Positions 27,081 to 35,761 of a stretch of 64,000 nt of DNA are shown here, piece by piece. The notes below the pieces were generated by a model that did not search any database, was not told the DNA's origin, and saw nothing but the letters and a program-made list of their open reading frames with translations. The DNA lies in the NCBI GenBank assembly GCA_044463125.1, contig JBIQMS010000001.1, positions 218,571-282,570 on the forward strand. The letters run 5' to 3'. The position numbers and the translations under genes are program-made. This stretch comes from CAYMZZ01 sp044463125 (GTDB lineage Bacteria; Bacteroidota; Bacteroidia; Chitinophagales; Chitinophagaceae). The first letter of the stretch is position 1, and each line of letters begins with the position of its first letter.

Positions 27081-28055
27081 ATGGCTGAAAAATCGATGGC
27101 AAGGCAACAACTGGCTGTGGGTATTGATATTGGCGGCACGGGCACCAAGTTTGGGATAGTGGATCGCGATGGAAATGTACTTTTCTCCGATGAAATATCT
27201 ACCCGCAAACATGATGATGTACACGGGTTCATTGATGACCTGCATACGGCTTTATCAGTATTGATTGATAAATCCGGTGGCATTGGGCAGTTTAAGGGAA
27301 TTGGCGTTGGCGCGCCCAACGGTAATTTCTATACCGGTACCATTGAGTACGCCCCCAACCTTCCCTGGAAGGGAATCATACCCCTTGCCAAATTGCTGGA
27401 AGCCAAATTCAAATTGCCGGTAACCCTTACCAATGATGCCAATGCGGCCGCCATCGGAGAAATGATGTACGGCGCCGCCAAGGGTATGCGTGATTTTATC
27501 ATGATCACCCTGGGTACCGGGGTTGGAAGTGGTATAGTAGCCAATGGGCAACTCATTTATGGTCATGATGGCTTTGCGGGTGAACTCGGCCATACGATCA
27601 TCATACCCGATGGAAGATTACATCCCGGCACGGGCAAGAAGGGATCGCTGGAGAGCTATGCCAGCGCCACCGGCGTGCGCTATACCGCTATTGAATTGCT
27701 GGATACGACAAACGAGCCCAGCCTGCTGCGCGATGTTCCCCGCGATGAGCTCGACTCCAAAAAAGTATATGAAGCCGCCATCCAGGGCGATGCCCTGGCC
27801 CGTCATGTATATGAGTTTACCGGAAGAATTCTGGGCCTGGCATTAGCCAATGCGGTGATGTTCAGCAGCCCTGAAGCGATTGTATTATTTGGAGGACTCA
27901 CCAAGGCGGGTGACCTCATCCTGAAGCCCACTCGGGAACATATGGAAGCCAACTTGATCCAGGTATTCCAGAATAAAGTAAAGATACTGATAAGCCATCT
28001 GCGCGAATCGGATGCGGCGATTTTGGGAGCAAGCGCGTTGGCCTGGGAGAAATGA
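27081..28055 (+). CDS. ROK family glucokinase-like sugar kinase
   Basis: 324-residue cytoplasmic kinase. ATP site GIDIGGTGTKFGIVDRDG near residue 14; substrate loop LTNDANAAAIGEMMYGAAKG; second phosphate motif ITLGTGVGSGIV; GFAGELGHTII with the sugar-binding Glu and His. The usual ROK zinc motif CxCGxxGCxE is replaced by PGTGKKGSLE, losing all three cysteines while keeping the glycines and the Glu. It probably phosphorylates glucose imported by the adjacent transporter or released by amylases. The ATG at 27081 is used; 27096 is possible. A heptad array starts 3 bases after the stop. Confidence 0.9.
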   Translation: MAEKSMARQQLAVGIDIGGTGTKFGIVDRDGNVLFSDEISTRKHDDVHGFIDDLHTALSVLIDKSGGIGQFKGIGVGAPNGNFYTGTIEYAPNLPWKGIIPLAKLLEAKFKLPVTLTNDANAAAIGEMMYGAAKGMRDFIMITLGTGVGSGIVANGQLIYGHDGFAGELGHTIIIPDGRLHPGTGKKGSLESYASATGVRYTAIELLDTTNEPSLLRDVPRDELDSKKVYEAAIQGDALARHVYEFTGRILGLALANAVMFSSPEAIVLFGGLTKAGDLILKPTREHMEANLIQVFQNKVKILISHLRESDAAILGASALAWEK

Positions 28056-28058
28056 GGG

Positions 28059-28180
28059 ACGTAAAACGTTATACGTTATACGTTATACGTAGTACGTATT
28101 ACGTTAGTTGTAAGTTTTAAGTTTTAAGAGGTAGGGCAATGTTTTGTTCAACTTTAAACCCTAAACCTTAAACCCTCAAC
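28059..28180. repeat. heptad arrays between convergent genes
   Basis: About seven ACGTWNT heptads (28059-28107) start 3 bases after the ROK kinase stop, then three TTKTAAG heptads (28108-28128). Reverse-complement TTTARGG heptads (28149-28180) end at the base before the stop codon of the minus-strand 47-residue gene. The array thus touches both stops. Confidence 0.85.
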
Positions 28181-28324
28181 TTATCTCACTGCTGCCATTT
28201 CAATAGCCGGGCCTTCAGGCACGGTATCAAAAGACGCCATGGTTTTGGCCAATACGGTGGTGATGATTGCCGCTGCAGCCAGTGACAGGCTGATGAGCAT
28301 GATGGGATAAACGAGCCTTTTCAT
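28181..28324 (-). CDS. small single-helix membrane or exported peptide
   Basis: 47 residues: MKRLVYPIMLISLSLAAAAI starts a hydrophobic segment continuing TTVLAKTM, then a short tail PEGPAIEMAAVR. It could be an anchored small protein or a signal-peptide-bearing peptide. The longer open frame to 28510 runs into the start of the next gene's coding region and is not supported. No clear ribosome-binding site or -7 box was found. Its stop abuts the heptad array, as for established genes in the window. No function known. Confidence 0.4.
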   Translation of the reverse strand: MKRLVYPIMLISLSLAAAAIITTVLAKTMASFDTVPEGPAIEMAAVR

Positions 28325-28410
28325 GGAGGGACTTTTAGGATTAGCACACAAAATTGTGCCAATTCGCCACAAATGCAAGTTTTGGGCGCCCTTTCTGGCT
28401 GAATTAGGGG

Positions 28411-29385
28411 TTAATTCCGGTGGCGGATAAGTAAAACTCCGGGAACGGGGCGCTGGCGACCTTCCTGGTCCGATGGCCGGATGGTTTCTTTCCCATTTAT
28501 GAGCAGGCAACTGCTTCCCCCTCCATCGAGGTTCAGCGCTTCCACACAGCCCAGATCGCGCAGAATAGCGGCCTCCTGCAAAAGGGTGGCTCCTGCCGCC
28601 ACTCCCGGCCTGCGGCCTTCAATCACCAGCAAAATCATGTATCCATCGGCAGTATAGCCAATTGCCGTGCGTGGATGCCGGTCCTGTATGGCTTTACCCA
28701 TAAACTTACGTTCCTCATTATTGTAGATCCGCGGCTCCCCGTTTTGCAGCAGCACCGGGCCACCCGCCAGTGCTGTCTCCATACGCCAGGGCTTCAACTT
28801 CGACCCTTTTTCCATTCTATGCTTCATGGCTTGCCTGCTGAGTCTTGCATCTTCTCCTGTTGCCGTTTTCGACAATGGATATTCCTGCGAGGCCCAAACT
28901 TTTCTCCGGCTGCTGTCGGTAAACACCCAGGCGATATCGGCTCTCCTTTTCCGGCTAATGCCAAAACTACCTGGCAGCACGTAGTGGTAGAAACTGTCTT
29001 TTTTCTGAAAATGGGCATGTACATTATGCGCCAGTACCCTGCCTTTATCCATCAGGAGCCCCAGGTTTTGGTTGGTTTCAAAGCTGAAAAAAGTGCAATT
29101 CATTACGAGCAAAGCATGGCCATCTCGCTCATAAAACTGGGTGGGCGTGAGTCTTCTCCCCTTGCTGCTGTCCACACGAATCTCCAGTTGAGTATCGCTA
29201 AGATCCACCTTTACGTAATAGGCTATTCCGGGTTGTCCTTCCAATGCATCATTGCTCCGGTAAACGGAAACGGATTGCGGTAAATCGCCAAACAGGCTAT
29301 CTACCCGCTGCCATTGCAATTGAGCCAGTACAGGTGCTGAAAGGAAAAGGCTGATGACTAACAGCAGCGATTTGTTGGTATTCAT
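28411..29385 (-). CDS. exported phosphodiester glycosidase family protein (NAGPA domain)
   Basis: 324-residue exported protein. Signal peptide MNTNKSLLLVISLFLSAPVLA; then a NAGPA-like fold (PF09992-type) with VMNCTFFSFETNQNLGLLMDKG, GGPVLLQNGEP, RHPRTAIGYTADGYMILLVIEGR, and the hallmark EALNLDGGGSSCLLINGK near residue 290. Family members remove GlcNAc from phosphodiester-linked sugars, or act on exopolysaccharide; the bacterial substrate is usually unknown. Its ATG overlaps the TAA of the upstream T9SS protein gene by one base (TAATG), so the two are probably translationally coupled. The start at 29385 is taken for that reason and for the signal peptide. Confidence 0.88.
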   Translation of the reverse strand: MNTNKSLLLVISLFLSAPVLAQLQWQRVDSLFGDLPQSVSVYRSNDALEGQPGIAYYVKVDLSDTQLEIRVDSSKGRRLTPTQFYERDGHALLVMNCTFFSFETNQNLGLLMDKGRVLAHNVHAHFQKKDSFYHYVLPGSFGISRKRRADIAWVFTDSSRRKVWASQEYPLSKTATGEDARLSRQAMKHRMEKGSKLKPWRMETALAGGPVLLQNGEPRIYNNEERKFMGKAIQDRHPRTAIGYTADGYMILLVIEGRRPGVAAGATLLQEAAILRDLGCVEALNLDGGGSSCLLINGKETIRPSDQEGRQRPVPGVLLIRHRN

Positions 29386-31310
29386 TATCTGATCAATGTG
29401 ATGGTACCATGCATCTGGTAAACCTTTCCCGCATAGTCTGTGGCTCGGAGTCGCCACACATAAACTCCCGAGCCCTGTTCAACGCCCTGATAACGGCCAT
29501 CCCAGCCGCGGCCAATCTCACGGGTTTGAAAAACTTCCTGCCCCCAGCGATTATACACCACGAAATAATCCATGCTCTTAATGCCGATCATATAGGGCTG
29601 AAAGGTTTCGTTACGGCCATCCGCATTGGGCGTAAAACCGGATGGCACATACACGCGCGATTCCTTGAAGATGGTGATATTGATTTCGTCCGTATCGGTG
29701 CAGCCTTCCGGAGTGGTTACTGTGAGTGTATAAGTGATATCATCCTGCAGGATGCCAATCGGGTTGGCCGATTGCGGATTGTCCAGACCCGTGGGTGGCG
29801 CCCAGGAATAACTGCCTCCCCCACTGCCATTTAATTGGAATGGCTCGTCTTTGATAAACACTGTATCATTTCCCGCAAAAGCATTGGCCTGGTTGATGGT
29901 AAATGGAACGGTAACGGTATTGGATACACAGCCATTGTCGGCCACGGCAACCAGTGCCGCATTGAAATTACCAGTACTGTTGTAGAAATAATTGAAATCC
30001 TGCTCACTGGCTCTTGTTCCATCGCCCAAACGCCAGTCCCATTGCGTAATTTGGGTGGCATTGTCGATTTGTACACCGGCATGCGCTACCGGCAGGTTGA
30101 CGCAACCATTCGCAACGCTGGCTTCTATGAGTGGCGCTGATTTTATGGTGAAATTTTTAGAAACCCTGGAAGAGGCGCAACCATTGGCACTTTGCACCTG
30201 CAGGCTGAGAGAATAATCACCAGCGGGCAAATCGCTTAGTTGCGGCTGCTGCGCATTGCTGACCAGATCGCCATTCAACCACCAGTTCCACTGACTGATG
30301 CCGCCGATGGAAACAGTGGAGCGGTCGAGTATGCGGGGCGGCAGTCCGGCACAGGTATCGTAAACGTCAAAATCTGCTACAGGAAAATCGCCGATGGATA
30401 CGACCGTATGCAGGGTATCGCTATCGCATCCATCAAATCCTTTCAGCGCCAGCTTAACGTTATAATTGCCGGGGGCCGCATAGAGTTTGGGAGGCGGATT
30501 CTGTAGCGTACTGCTGGTGCCATCGCCAAAATCCCAGTAATAAGCGCTTACCGGGGCAAAGGATTCTGACCGGTTATCAAAGCTCACCAGGTCGCCGAGG
30601 CAACCATTATTGTTCGTCAGGCTGGTTTCAAACATAGGTGCCAGGGCGGTGCAAAACTGCTGCCTGTTATTGGAGCCACCCGTGGCGGCAGTAAATCCCC
30701 AAAATACCTGGGGGTTGTTGTTAAAGATATCGGCGATGAGGTTCACCTGCGCTTCCACCCTTAATACCCCATCAAAATAGGCGCGTATCCATTGGGTAAC
30801 GGGATCCCAGGTGATGCGAAGGATATGCCAGGCACAATCCTCGATATTATTGCTGCTGGCCGATGCGGGTACGGGCCCAGCCAGGTCGCTGCCATGAGAA
30901 AGCACGCCATTGGCCTGTATGCTGATATGGTCGAATGCGGGATCATTGTTGTCGGTATTCTGCCAGGTATCGAGCAGGATACCGATGGAGGGGCTTACAC
31001 CCTGGAAACCAATACCACCCCCTGCCGCCCCCAGGCTGGTGCTTTGCTGCTGCAGCATGAAAACAATTCCATCTGCCCCATCGGCATCCTTGCAGCCGAG
31101 GTTTACGCTAAAGCGAAAATCGAAGGGATTGCTCAGGTCAAACAAAGTGGTATTCCAGGCGCTGCCACTTTGGAAATTGGCCTCGTTGGTAAGCGTATAA
31201 CAATTGCAGGAATTGGCCTGCGCATTACCATTGAGCTGATATTGCTGCGACCATAGCGGCGAAGACCACAAAACAACGGTAATAGCAATTAGGGAACGAA
31301 TGGCATGCAT
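29385..31310 (-). CDS. lectin/PKD protein with type B T9SS sorting domain
   Basis: 641-residue secreted protein. Signal peptide MHAIRSLIAITVVLWSSPLWSQ; an L-type lectin-like domain (about 25-205) with DADGADGIVFMLQQ and GIGFQGVSPSIGILLDTWQN, typical of the legume-lectin fold; three PKD-like repeats (YYWDFGDGTSS near 245, WNWWLNGD, WDWRLGDGTRAS). The C-terminal ~90 residues (VPSGFTPNADGRNETFQP, VVYNRWGQEVFQT, WDGRYQGVEQGSGVYVWRL) are the gliding-motility-associated type B sorting domain, which sends cargo through the type IX system. It probably binds glycans at the cell surface. The frame continues upstream to 31586, inside lipA; the start at 31310 begins the signal peptide. Confidence 0.9.
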   Translation of the reverse strand: MHAIRSLIAITVVLWSSPLWSQQYQLNGNAQANSCNCYTLTNEANFQSGSAWNTTLFDLSNPFDFRFSVNLGCKDADGADGIVFMLQQQSTSLGAAGGGIGFQGVSPSIGILLDTWQNTDNNDPAFDHISIQANGVLSHGSDLAGPVPASASSNNIEDCAWHILRITWDPVTQWIRAYFDGVLRVEAQVNLIADIFNNNPQVFWGFTAATGGSNNRQQFCTALAPMFETSLTNNNGCLGDLVSFDNRSESFAPVSAYYWDFGDGTSSTLQNPPPKLYAAPGNYNVKLALKGFDGCDSDTLHTVVSIGDFPVADFDVYDTCAGLPPRILDRSTVSIGGISQWNWWLNGDLVSNAQQPQLSDLPAGDYSLSLQVQSANGCASSRVSKNFTIKSAPLIEASVANGCVNLPVAHAGVQIDNATQITQWDWRLGDGTRASEQDFNYFYNSTGNFNAALVAVADNGCVSNTVTVPFTINQANAFAGNDTVFIKDEPFQLNGSGGGSYSWAPPTGLDNPQSANPIGILQDDITYTLTVTTPEGCTDTDEINITIFKESRVYVPSGFTPNADGRNETFQPYMIGIKSMDYFVVYNRWGQEVFQTREIGRGWDGRYQGVEQGSGVYVWRLRATDYAGKVYQMHGTITLIR

Positions 31311-31368
31311 GCGCAACAAAGGCCGATTTTTTAGATGAGCCTGTAATTTACTGCCAAATACCCAATTA

Positions 31369-32304
31369 TCAGAGAGATGCCGCGGATTTCTGTGCCTCCC
31401 ATTGCTGGCGGCCCAGTCCAGGAAATACATGTCGCTCACTGTGGTAAGAGGAACGAACCAGTGGCCCGCTTTCCACATAATCAAGACCCAACTGATAACC
31501 AATTTCACGATACTCCGCGAATTCATCGGGGTGCACAAAGCGTTGCACGGGCAAATGTTTGGCGGTGGGTTGCAGGTACTGACCAATGGTAATTACATCA
31601 CAGCCATTATCGCGCAGGTCCGTCATGGTTTGTATCACTTCTTCCCTGGTTTCACCCAGCCCCAGCATGATGCCGCTCTTGGTACGGCATCCTCCCTCTT
31701 TCAAAATCCGGATCACTTCCATGCTACGCCAGTATTTGGCCTGTATGCGCACCTGCCGGGTGAGGCGCTCCACCGTTTCAATGTTGTGCGAAACAACCTC
31801 CGGCATCACGTCGATGATACGTTGTATATCTTCCCGCTTTCCTTTGAAATCTGGTATCAGGGTCTCAAGAGTGGTATCAGGGTTGAGGGTTTTGACCGCG
31901 CGGATGGTATTTTGCCAGATGGTAGAGCCCCCGTCTTTCAGTTCGTCGCGATCTACCGAAGTAATCACCGCATGTTTCACCTTCATCAGGAAGATCGCTT
32001 CGGCCACACGCTGGGGTTCATCCCAATCTACGGCTTCGGGTCGGCCGGTTGCCACGGCGCAAAATCCACAACTGCGCGTACACACATTTCCGAGGATCAT
32101 GAAGGTAGCAGTTCCCGCGCCCCAGCATTCGCCCATATTGGGGCAATTGCCACTTTCGCAAATGGTGTGGAGCTTATGGGTATCAACAAGATTGCGGACG
32201 TTTTTATAGCTTTCCCCTATAGGCAGCTTTACCCGAAGCCAGTCTGGCTTCTTGGTACGGACGGGCGCTGCACCGGAACAGGGGGCGGAAGTAATTTCAG
32301 ACAT
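31369..32304 (-). CDS. lipA: lipoyl synthase
   Basis: Radical-SAM enzyme, 311 residues, that inserts two sulfurs into octanoyl-bound proteins such as the E2 subunits of pyruvate and 2-oxoglutarate dehydrogenase. The auxiliary [4Fe-4S] cluster motif is CESGNCPNMGEC, the SAM cluster motif CTRSCGFC, and the C-terminal RSSYHS supplies the serine ligand. All cluster ligands are present. The N-terminus MSEITSAPCSGAAP is a short extra. It follows a 60-base gap after an outer membrane protein gene and precedes the T9SS cargo, all on the minus strand. It serves the PDH complex, whose E1 beta gene is at 54.4 kb. Confidence 0.97.
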   Translation of the reverse strand: MSEITSAPCSGAAPVRTKKPDWLRVKLPIGESYKNVRNLVDTHKLHTICESGNCPNMGECWGAGTATFMILGNVCTRSCGFCAVATGRPEAVDWDEPQRVAEAIFLMKVKHAVITSVDRDELKDGGSTIWQNTIRAVKTLNPDTTLETLIPDFKGKREDIQRIIDVMPEVVSHNIETVERLTRQVRIQAKYWRSMEVIRILKEGGCRTKSGIMLGLGETREEVIQTMTDLRDNGCDVITIGQYLQPTAKHLPVQRFVHPDEFAEYREIGYQLGLDYVESGPLVRSSYHSERHVFPGLGRQQWEAQKSAASL

Positions 32305-32364
32305 GCTGCAAAAATACGAATAGGAAAAGAAATGGTCGATACAGGCCTAAAGAAGGGCTTGTCA

Positions 32365-33168
32365 TCATTTTCGCTTACCAAATACGATGGCTACATAGCC
32401 CTGAAAAAAGAGCTGACGCTCCTTTTGGTAGAGCAGAATGGGTATTTTAGAGCCATAAGCCTCGAGGCTCATGCCAATTTCGAGGGCAGAAACCGTTTCG
32501 TTATACCGGCCATAGTCAAAGCGCATACCTACTTTGGCGAAGGCCCCAGGCTTCAACTGGATCTCTCCCCAGCCCTTGCCGATTCCGCCACCGGCGATTA
32601 CAATACTTTGATCTACAAACTGGGCGCTATCCTCCACACTGTATTTGAGGTCTTTTTCACCACCCGTCTGGGTATCGGCCACGCGGATATAATAAGGACG
32701 TAACAAACCAAGAGAAATACCTGCACTCCACAGACCTGTAACCGCCACGCCATTCTTGTTTCCCTTCTGACCAAAAATATATTGCTGGCCATAGCCCAGC
32801 GTTACCGGGTAAAAATAGTTTCGCTTACCATAAACATAAGGATTGCCAAAAATGAAACTCGCTCCCAACAACTTTTCTTCACGAGGGTCTTTGATCTCTG
32901 CGATATCAATACGGTATATTTCAGTCTTTCGATTGGTCTTCATCTTACCCAACTCATAGAAGATGCCATAGCCATTCGTACGGAGCTGTATACCAAAAAC
33001 GCTTTGCTTATGGTACACCAGTACGCCCTCTTCGGCCTGGCGAACGAGGTCATTGATTTTCTGGCGTCGGGCTTCTTTCTTTTCCTGTCTTTCTTCCCTT
33101 GAACTTTGCGTAAGACCCATTTGGCTCATCGAAACCATCAACAGAAAAAACAAACTAATATGCTTCAC
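32365..33168 (-). CDS. hypothetical outer-membrane beta-barrel-like protein
   Basis: 267 residues with signal peptide MKHISLFFLLMVSMSQMGLTQ, a charged linker (SREERQEKKEARRQKINDLV) and a beta-rich body with alternating aromatic strands (VFGIQLRTNGYGIFYELGK, NYFYPVTLGYGQQYIFGQK, GAFAKVGMRFDYGRYNE) and a C-terminal strand GYVAIVFGKRK. The pattern suggests an 8-10 strand barrel. It lies 60 bases upstream of lipA. I know no function for this family. The 33169-33365 gap upstream holds no gene and no convincing promoter. Confidence 0.7.
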   Translation of the reverse strand: MKHISLFFLLMVSMSQMGLTQSSREERQEKKEARRQKINDLVRQAEEGVLVYHKQSVFGIQLRTNGYGIFYELGKMKTNRKTEIYRIDIAEIKDPREEKLLGASFIFGNPYVYGKRNYFYPVTLGYGQQYIFGQKGNKNGVAVTGLWSAGISLGLLRPYYIRVADTQTGGEKDLKYSVEDSAQFVDQSIVIAGGGIGKGWGEIQLKPGAFAKVGMRFDYGRYNETVSALEIGMSLEAYGSKIPILLYQKERQLFFQGYVAIVFGKRK

Positions 33169-33365
33169 AAATCGCTGGATTATAGATGGAAAAAAACGTG
33201 ATTGGAGTATAGGCTATTAACGGGCAATAATAGTGAAAAGTTGCCTGGCTGCTTTGGCTCCCTTCAACGATAACGTAAATTTAGGAAAAAGAATACAATT
33301 GAACGGCCTGACCGGGATGGCCGGCAGATTAAGCGGGAATGAGTTGCCTGAGGTGAACAGGAACC

Positions 33366-34079
33366 TTATTTGTCGAGCCAGTCCTTAAAAAAAGCTACCC
33401 TTTTGCGGCTTACAATCACTTCGCGGTCTGCCCCGGGATGCAGATAAAGCTTGAGCCGGTTTCCAAAATAAGCGTGTATCTCTTTTACGGATGGTAGTGA
33501 AATGATAAAGGAGCGGTTGATCCGAAAGAATTGCTGCGGATCCAGCAGGCTTTCCAACTGCTCAATCCGGTATTCGAGCAGGTACTTCTGGTTGTCGAAT
33601 GTGCGAAGAAAAATAAAGCGCTCCTGTGAAAAGAAATAGGCGATTTGCGTAACGGGAATTGACAATAATCGCTGACCCTGTTTTACCAAAAACCTTTCCT
33701 TATGCTGGCTTCCTGCCGATTGTCGACCCGCTTCCTGAATGAGTTGGTCAAAATTAACCGGACGCTCTTCGGTGGCGGGGATACCTTCCAGCAAATGCCT
33801 GACCGTATTATAACGCAAAGCCTGGAAATTAAACTGTTCATTGTGTACGCTGAAAGTTACCATTGCTTTAATTCCAGCCTTGCTCGGTACTCCCATATTT
33901 ACTACAGAAGCTTCATTCGCCAGTATCAAATCCGGGATGGCATGAGGTCGAAGCCATTGCCCGGCCGCGAATGCCTCGCCACTCACACCATACACCTGTA
34001 TGGAAGCGTCCAGTTCATAGAGTAGTTTCCTGATCTTCTCAGCCACCCCTTTTTCGTATTCAATCACCAGTACATTCAT
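33366..34079 (-). CDS. LytTR-type response regulator with degenerate receiver
   Basis: 237-residue DNA-binding protein. The N-terminal ~110 residues fold like a CheY receiver (MNVLVIEYEKGVAEK ... PDLILANEASV ... LRYNTVRHLLEGI), but the phospho-acceptor Asp is Asn55, the partner acid is Tyr8, and the switch Lys is Glu98. The C-terminal LytTR domain is intact: FLVKQGQRLLSIPVTQIAYFFSQERFIFLRT, with FFRINRSFIISLPSVKEIH and the end VSRKRVAFFKDWL. It should bind DNA without phosphorylation. The start at 34079 is the receiver start; an ATG at 34121 is upstream. It is divergent from the T9SS cargo gene at 34391, which it might control. No histidine kinase adjoins. Confidence 0.88.
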   Translation of the reverse strand: MNVLVIEYEKGVAEKIRKLLYELDASIQVYGVSGEAFAAGQWLRPHAIPDLILANEASVVNMGVPSKAGIKAMVTFSVHNEQFNFQALRYNTVRHLLEGIPATEERPVNFDQLIQEAGRQSAGSQHKERFLVKQGQRLLSIPVTQIAYFFSQERFIFLRTFDNQKYLLEYRIEQLESLLDPQQFFRINRSFIISLPSVKEIHAYFGNRLKLYLHPGADREVIVSRKRVAFFKDWLDK

Positions 34080-34151
34080 AGCTGCAATTATCCGTGAAGG
34101 CGCAAATTTTAAAACTTCCACGCGAATTCAAAGCAATAAAAGTATCAACTG

Positions 34152-34324
34152 CCGAAAGCGCTGAATGAAATGCGAGGGGGAAATTCAACACCGGAAATGT
34201 TCATGCTTCTTTCGGTGAGTTTCATTCAGGTTTTATGGCGACTCCTGCGCAATGGGTTGCAAAAAGCAACATCCCTTTATAGTTTGGGTTTGTCAATATC
34301 TGATTAGTCGCCGTGTTCATGAGC
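34152..34324 (+). promoter_or_regulatory. structured 5' leader upstream of T9SS cargo
   Basis: The 311-base divergent gap contains two inverted repeat pairs whose arms interleave: CCGAAAG (34152) with CTTTCGG (34209), and CTGAATGAAA (34161) with TTTCATTCAG (34220). They cannot all pair as simple nested stems, so alternate or pseudoknotted structures are possible. An intrinsic-terminator-like hairpin follows at 34325. No TAnnTTTG box was found, and no known riboswitch class was recognised. Confidence 0.35.
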
Positions 34325-34356
34325 GGTCAGGATCCTGGCAAAGTCCTGACCTTTTT
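34325..34356 (+). terminator. terminator-like hairpin in leader
   Basis: Perfect stem GGTCAGGA / TCCTGACC (34325-34332, 34344-34351) with an 11-base loop and TTTTT directly after. It points toward the gene starting at 34391, 35 bases away, so it could act as an attenuator or end a small RNA made from the leader. Confidence 0.6.
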
Positions 34357-34390
34357 GATAATGGCGATCCACTATCCAAACCTAAACCAC

Positions 34391-35761
34391 ATGTTGAAAC
34401 CACAGCAGCTCTTATTGCTGTCCATGCTCCTCCTTTCTTTCAGCGGATGGACGCAATGCCTCACACCGCCTCCCCCGCCACCCTGTTCCGGAACCGACCC
34501 ACAGGTAAGCCCCAATGAAACGCTGAACCAGGGTACCACCCGATACTTCAGCGGCAGTGCCACCAGTATGAATAGCCTCACCCTCAACGGCGGTACACTG
34601 GTTGTTTGCGGCGACCTTACCATCGACCAGTTTTTTATGGACAGCGGCACAATCTACGTCCACCCGGGCGCACGTTTTGTAATTGGGTCGGGTCTGGGTG
34701 CAGGCCTGATCCTGAGAGGAAATTCCGCCATTTACAATTATGGAACCTGCGAAATCCAACGCAACCTGTCGCTGGATAATGGATGGGCCAGCGCTGATAA
34801 ACCAAATATTGTCGTGAACGCCACCCCCGATGCGGTTTTCCGGATGTCGAATCAATATCTTGTTATTAATAATCCCAACTCCTGGTTTGTGAACAACGGA
34901 GACGCAGAATTTTGGGGGACCATACAGGATAATATGGCTTCGCCCGGCTCCATTTGTTTGGGTGATGGAAGTGAGACCAATATGGCGGTGCTCATCAATA
35001 AGGTGGACAATACCTATACTGTTCCCACAGGTTCTGCCTGTATGCGGGTGAGACAATACTCGCAATTCTATGGGCAGCTTACTGCTGAATCAGGTCTTCG
35101 GGCCTGCCTGGGCGCGAGCCATAGCTCTGATAGTGGCTGTACGCCCTTTGGATGTACCCCCAACGATTGGGGAGCGGCCACTTTGCTTAGCAATTGCAGC
35201 TCCTGTGCAAGCTTTGCCGTTCTCGCAACCCGTATTCATTCCTTTCAGGCTCAAAGAAACAATTCTGTCAATCAATTGAGTTGGCAAATGGAGAATGCGC
35301 AAACCGGCGCCATGCTTCGTGTGCTTCGATCAGGTGATGGCCGTCAATTCCAGGCATTCGACTCCTTGCAAATCGTCTCCACTGAAACCACACATTTTCA
35401 AACGACCGACAAAAGTCCATTGACGGGCGAAAATTTTTATATGGTACAATATCTTCACCGCAATAATAACTATGCTGTTAACAGCAATACGATAAAAATA
35501 AATACGCCGCAACAGGAGTCAGTGAAAGTATATCCTGTTCCTTTTGAAGACAATTTCACGATACAGCACGACAGCCGTCAGATTCCACGGCAGGTAATGC
35601 TGACTGATATGACGGGCCGCAACCTTCGCATTTGCTGGTATCGCTTACCGCAACTCAACCAGGTAAAAGTGGTATTACTGGAACCCCTTGCTTCCGATAT
35701 TTATCTGCTTCATTTGCGCACCGACGCGTCGGTGATTTCGAGAACTATCTGGAAGCATTAA
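34391..35761 (+). CDS. secreted protein with type A T9SS sorting domain
   Basis: 456-residue secreted protein. Signal peptide MLKPQQLLLLSMLLLSFSGWTQ, a proline-rich spacer (CLTPPPPPPCSGTDPQ), a beta-helix-like region (SLTLNGGTLVVCGDLTIDQFF, IYVHPGARFVIGSGLGAGLIL, residues 60-190), a region with paired cysteines (DSGCTPFGCTPNDWGAA ... NCSSCASF), and a C-terminal T9SS type A sorting domain (VKVYPVPFEDNFTIQ to the end). The molecular function is unknown; it may be a surface adhesin. The frame is open upstream to 34313 across the terminator-like hairpin, but the signal peptide fixes the start at 34391. It overlaps the convergent DUF2851 stop by four bases. Confidence 0.82.
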   Translation: MLKPQQLLLLSMLLLSFSGWTQCLTPPPPPPCSGTDPQVSPNETLNQGTTRYFSGSATSMNSLTLNGGTLVVCGDLTIDQFFMDSGTIYVHPGARFVIGSGLGAGLILRGNSAIYNYGTCEIQRNLSLDNGWASADKPNIVVNATPDAVFRMSNQYLVINNPNSWFVNNGDAEFWGTIQDNMASPGSICLGDGSETNMAVLINKVDNTYTVPTGSACMRVRQYSQFYGQLTAESGLRACLGASHSSDSGCTPFGCTPNDWGAATLLSNCSSCASFAVLATRIHSFQAQRNNSVNQLSWQMENAQTGAMLRVLRSGDGRQFQAFDSLQIVSTETTHFQTTDKSPLTGENFYMVQYLHRNNNYAVNSNTIKINTPQQESVKVYPVPFEDNFTIQHDSRQIPRQVMLTDMTGRNLRICWYRLPQLNQVKVVLLEPLASDIYLLHLRTDASVISRTIWKH

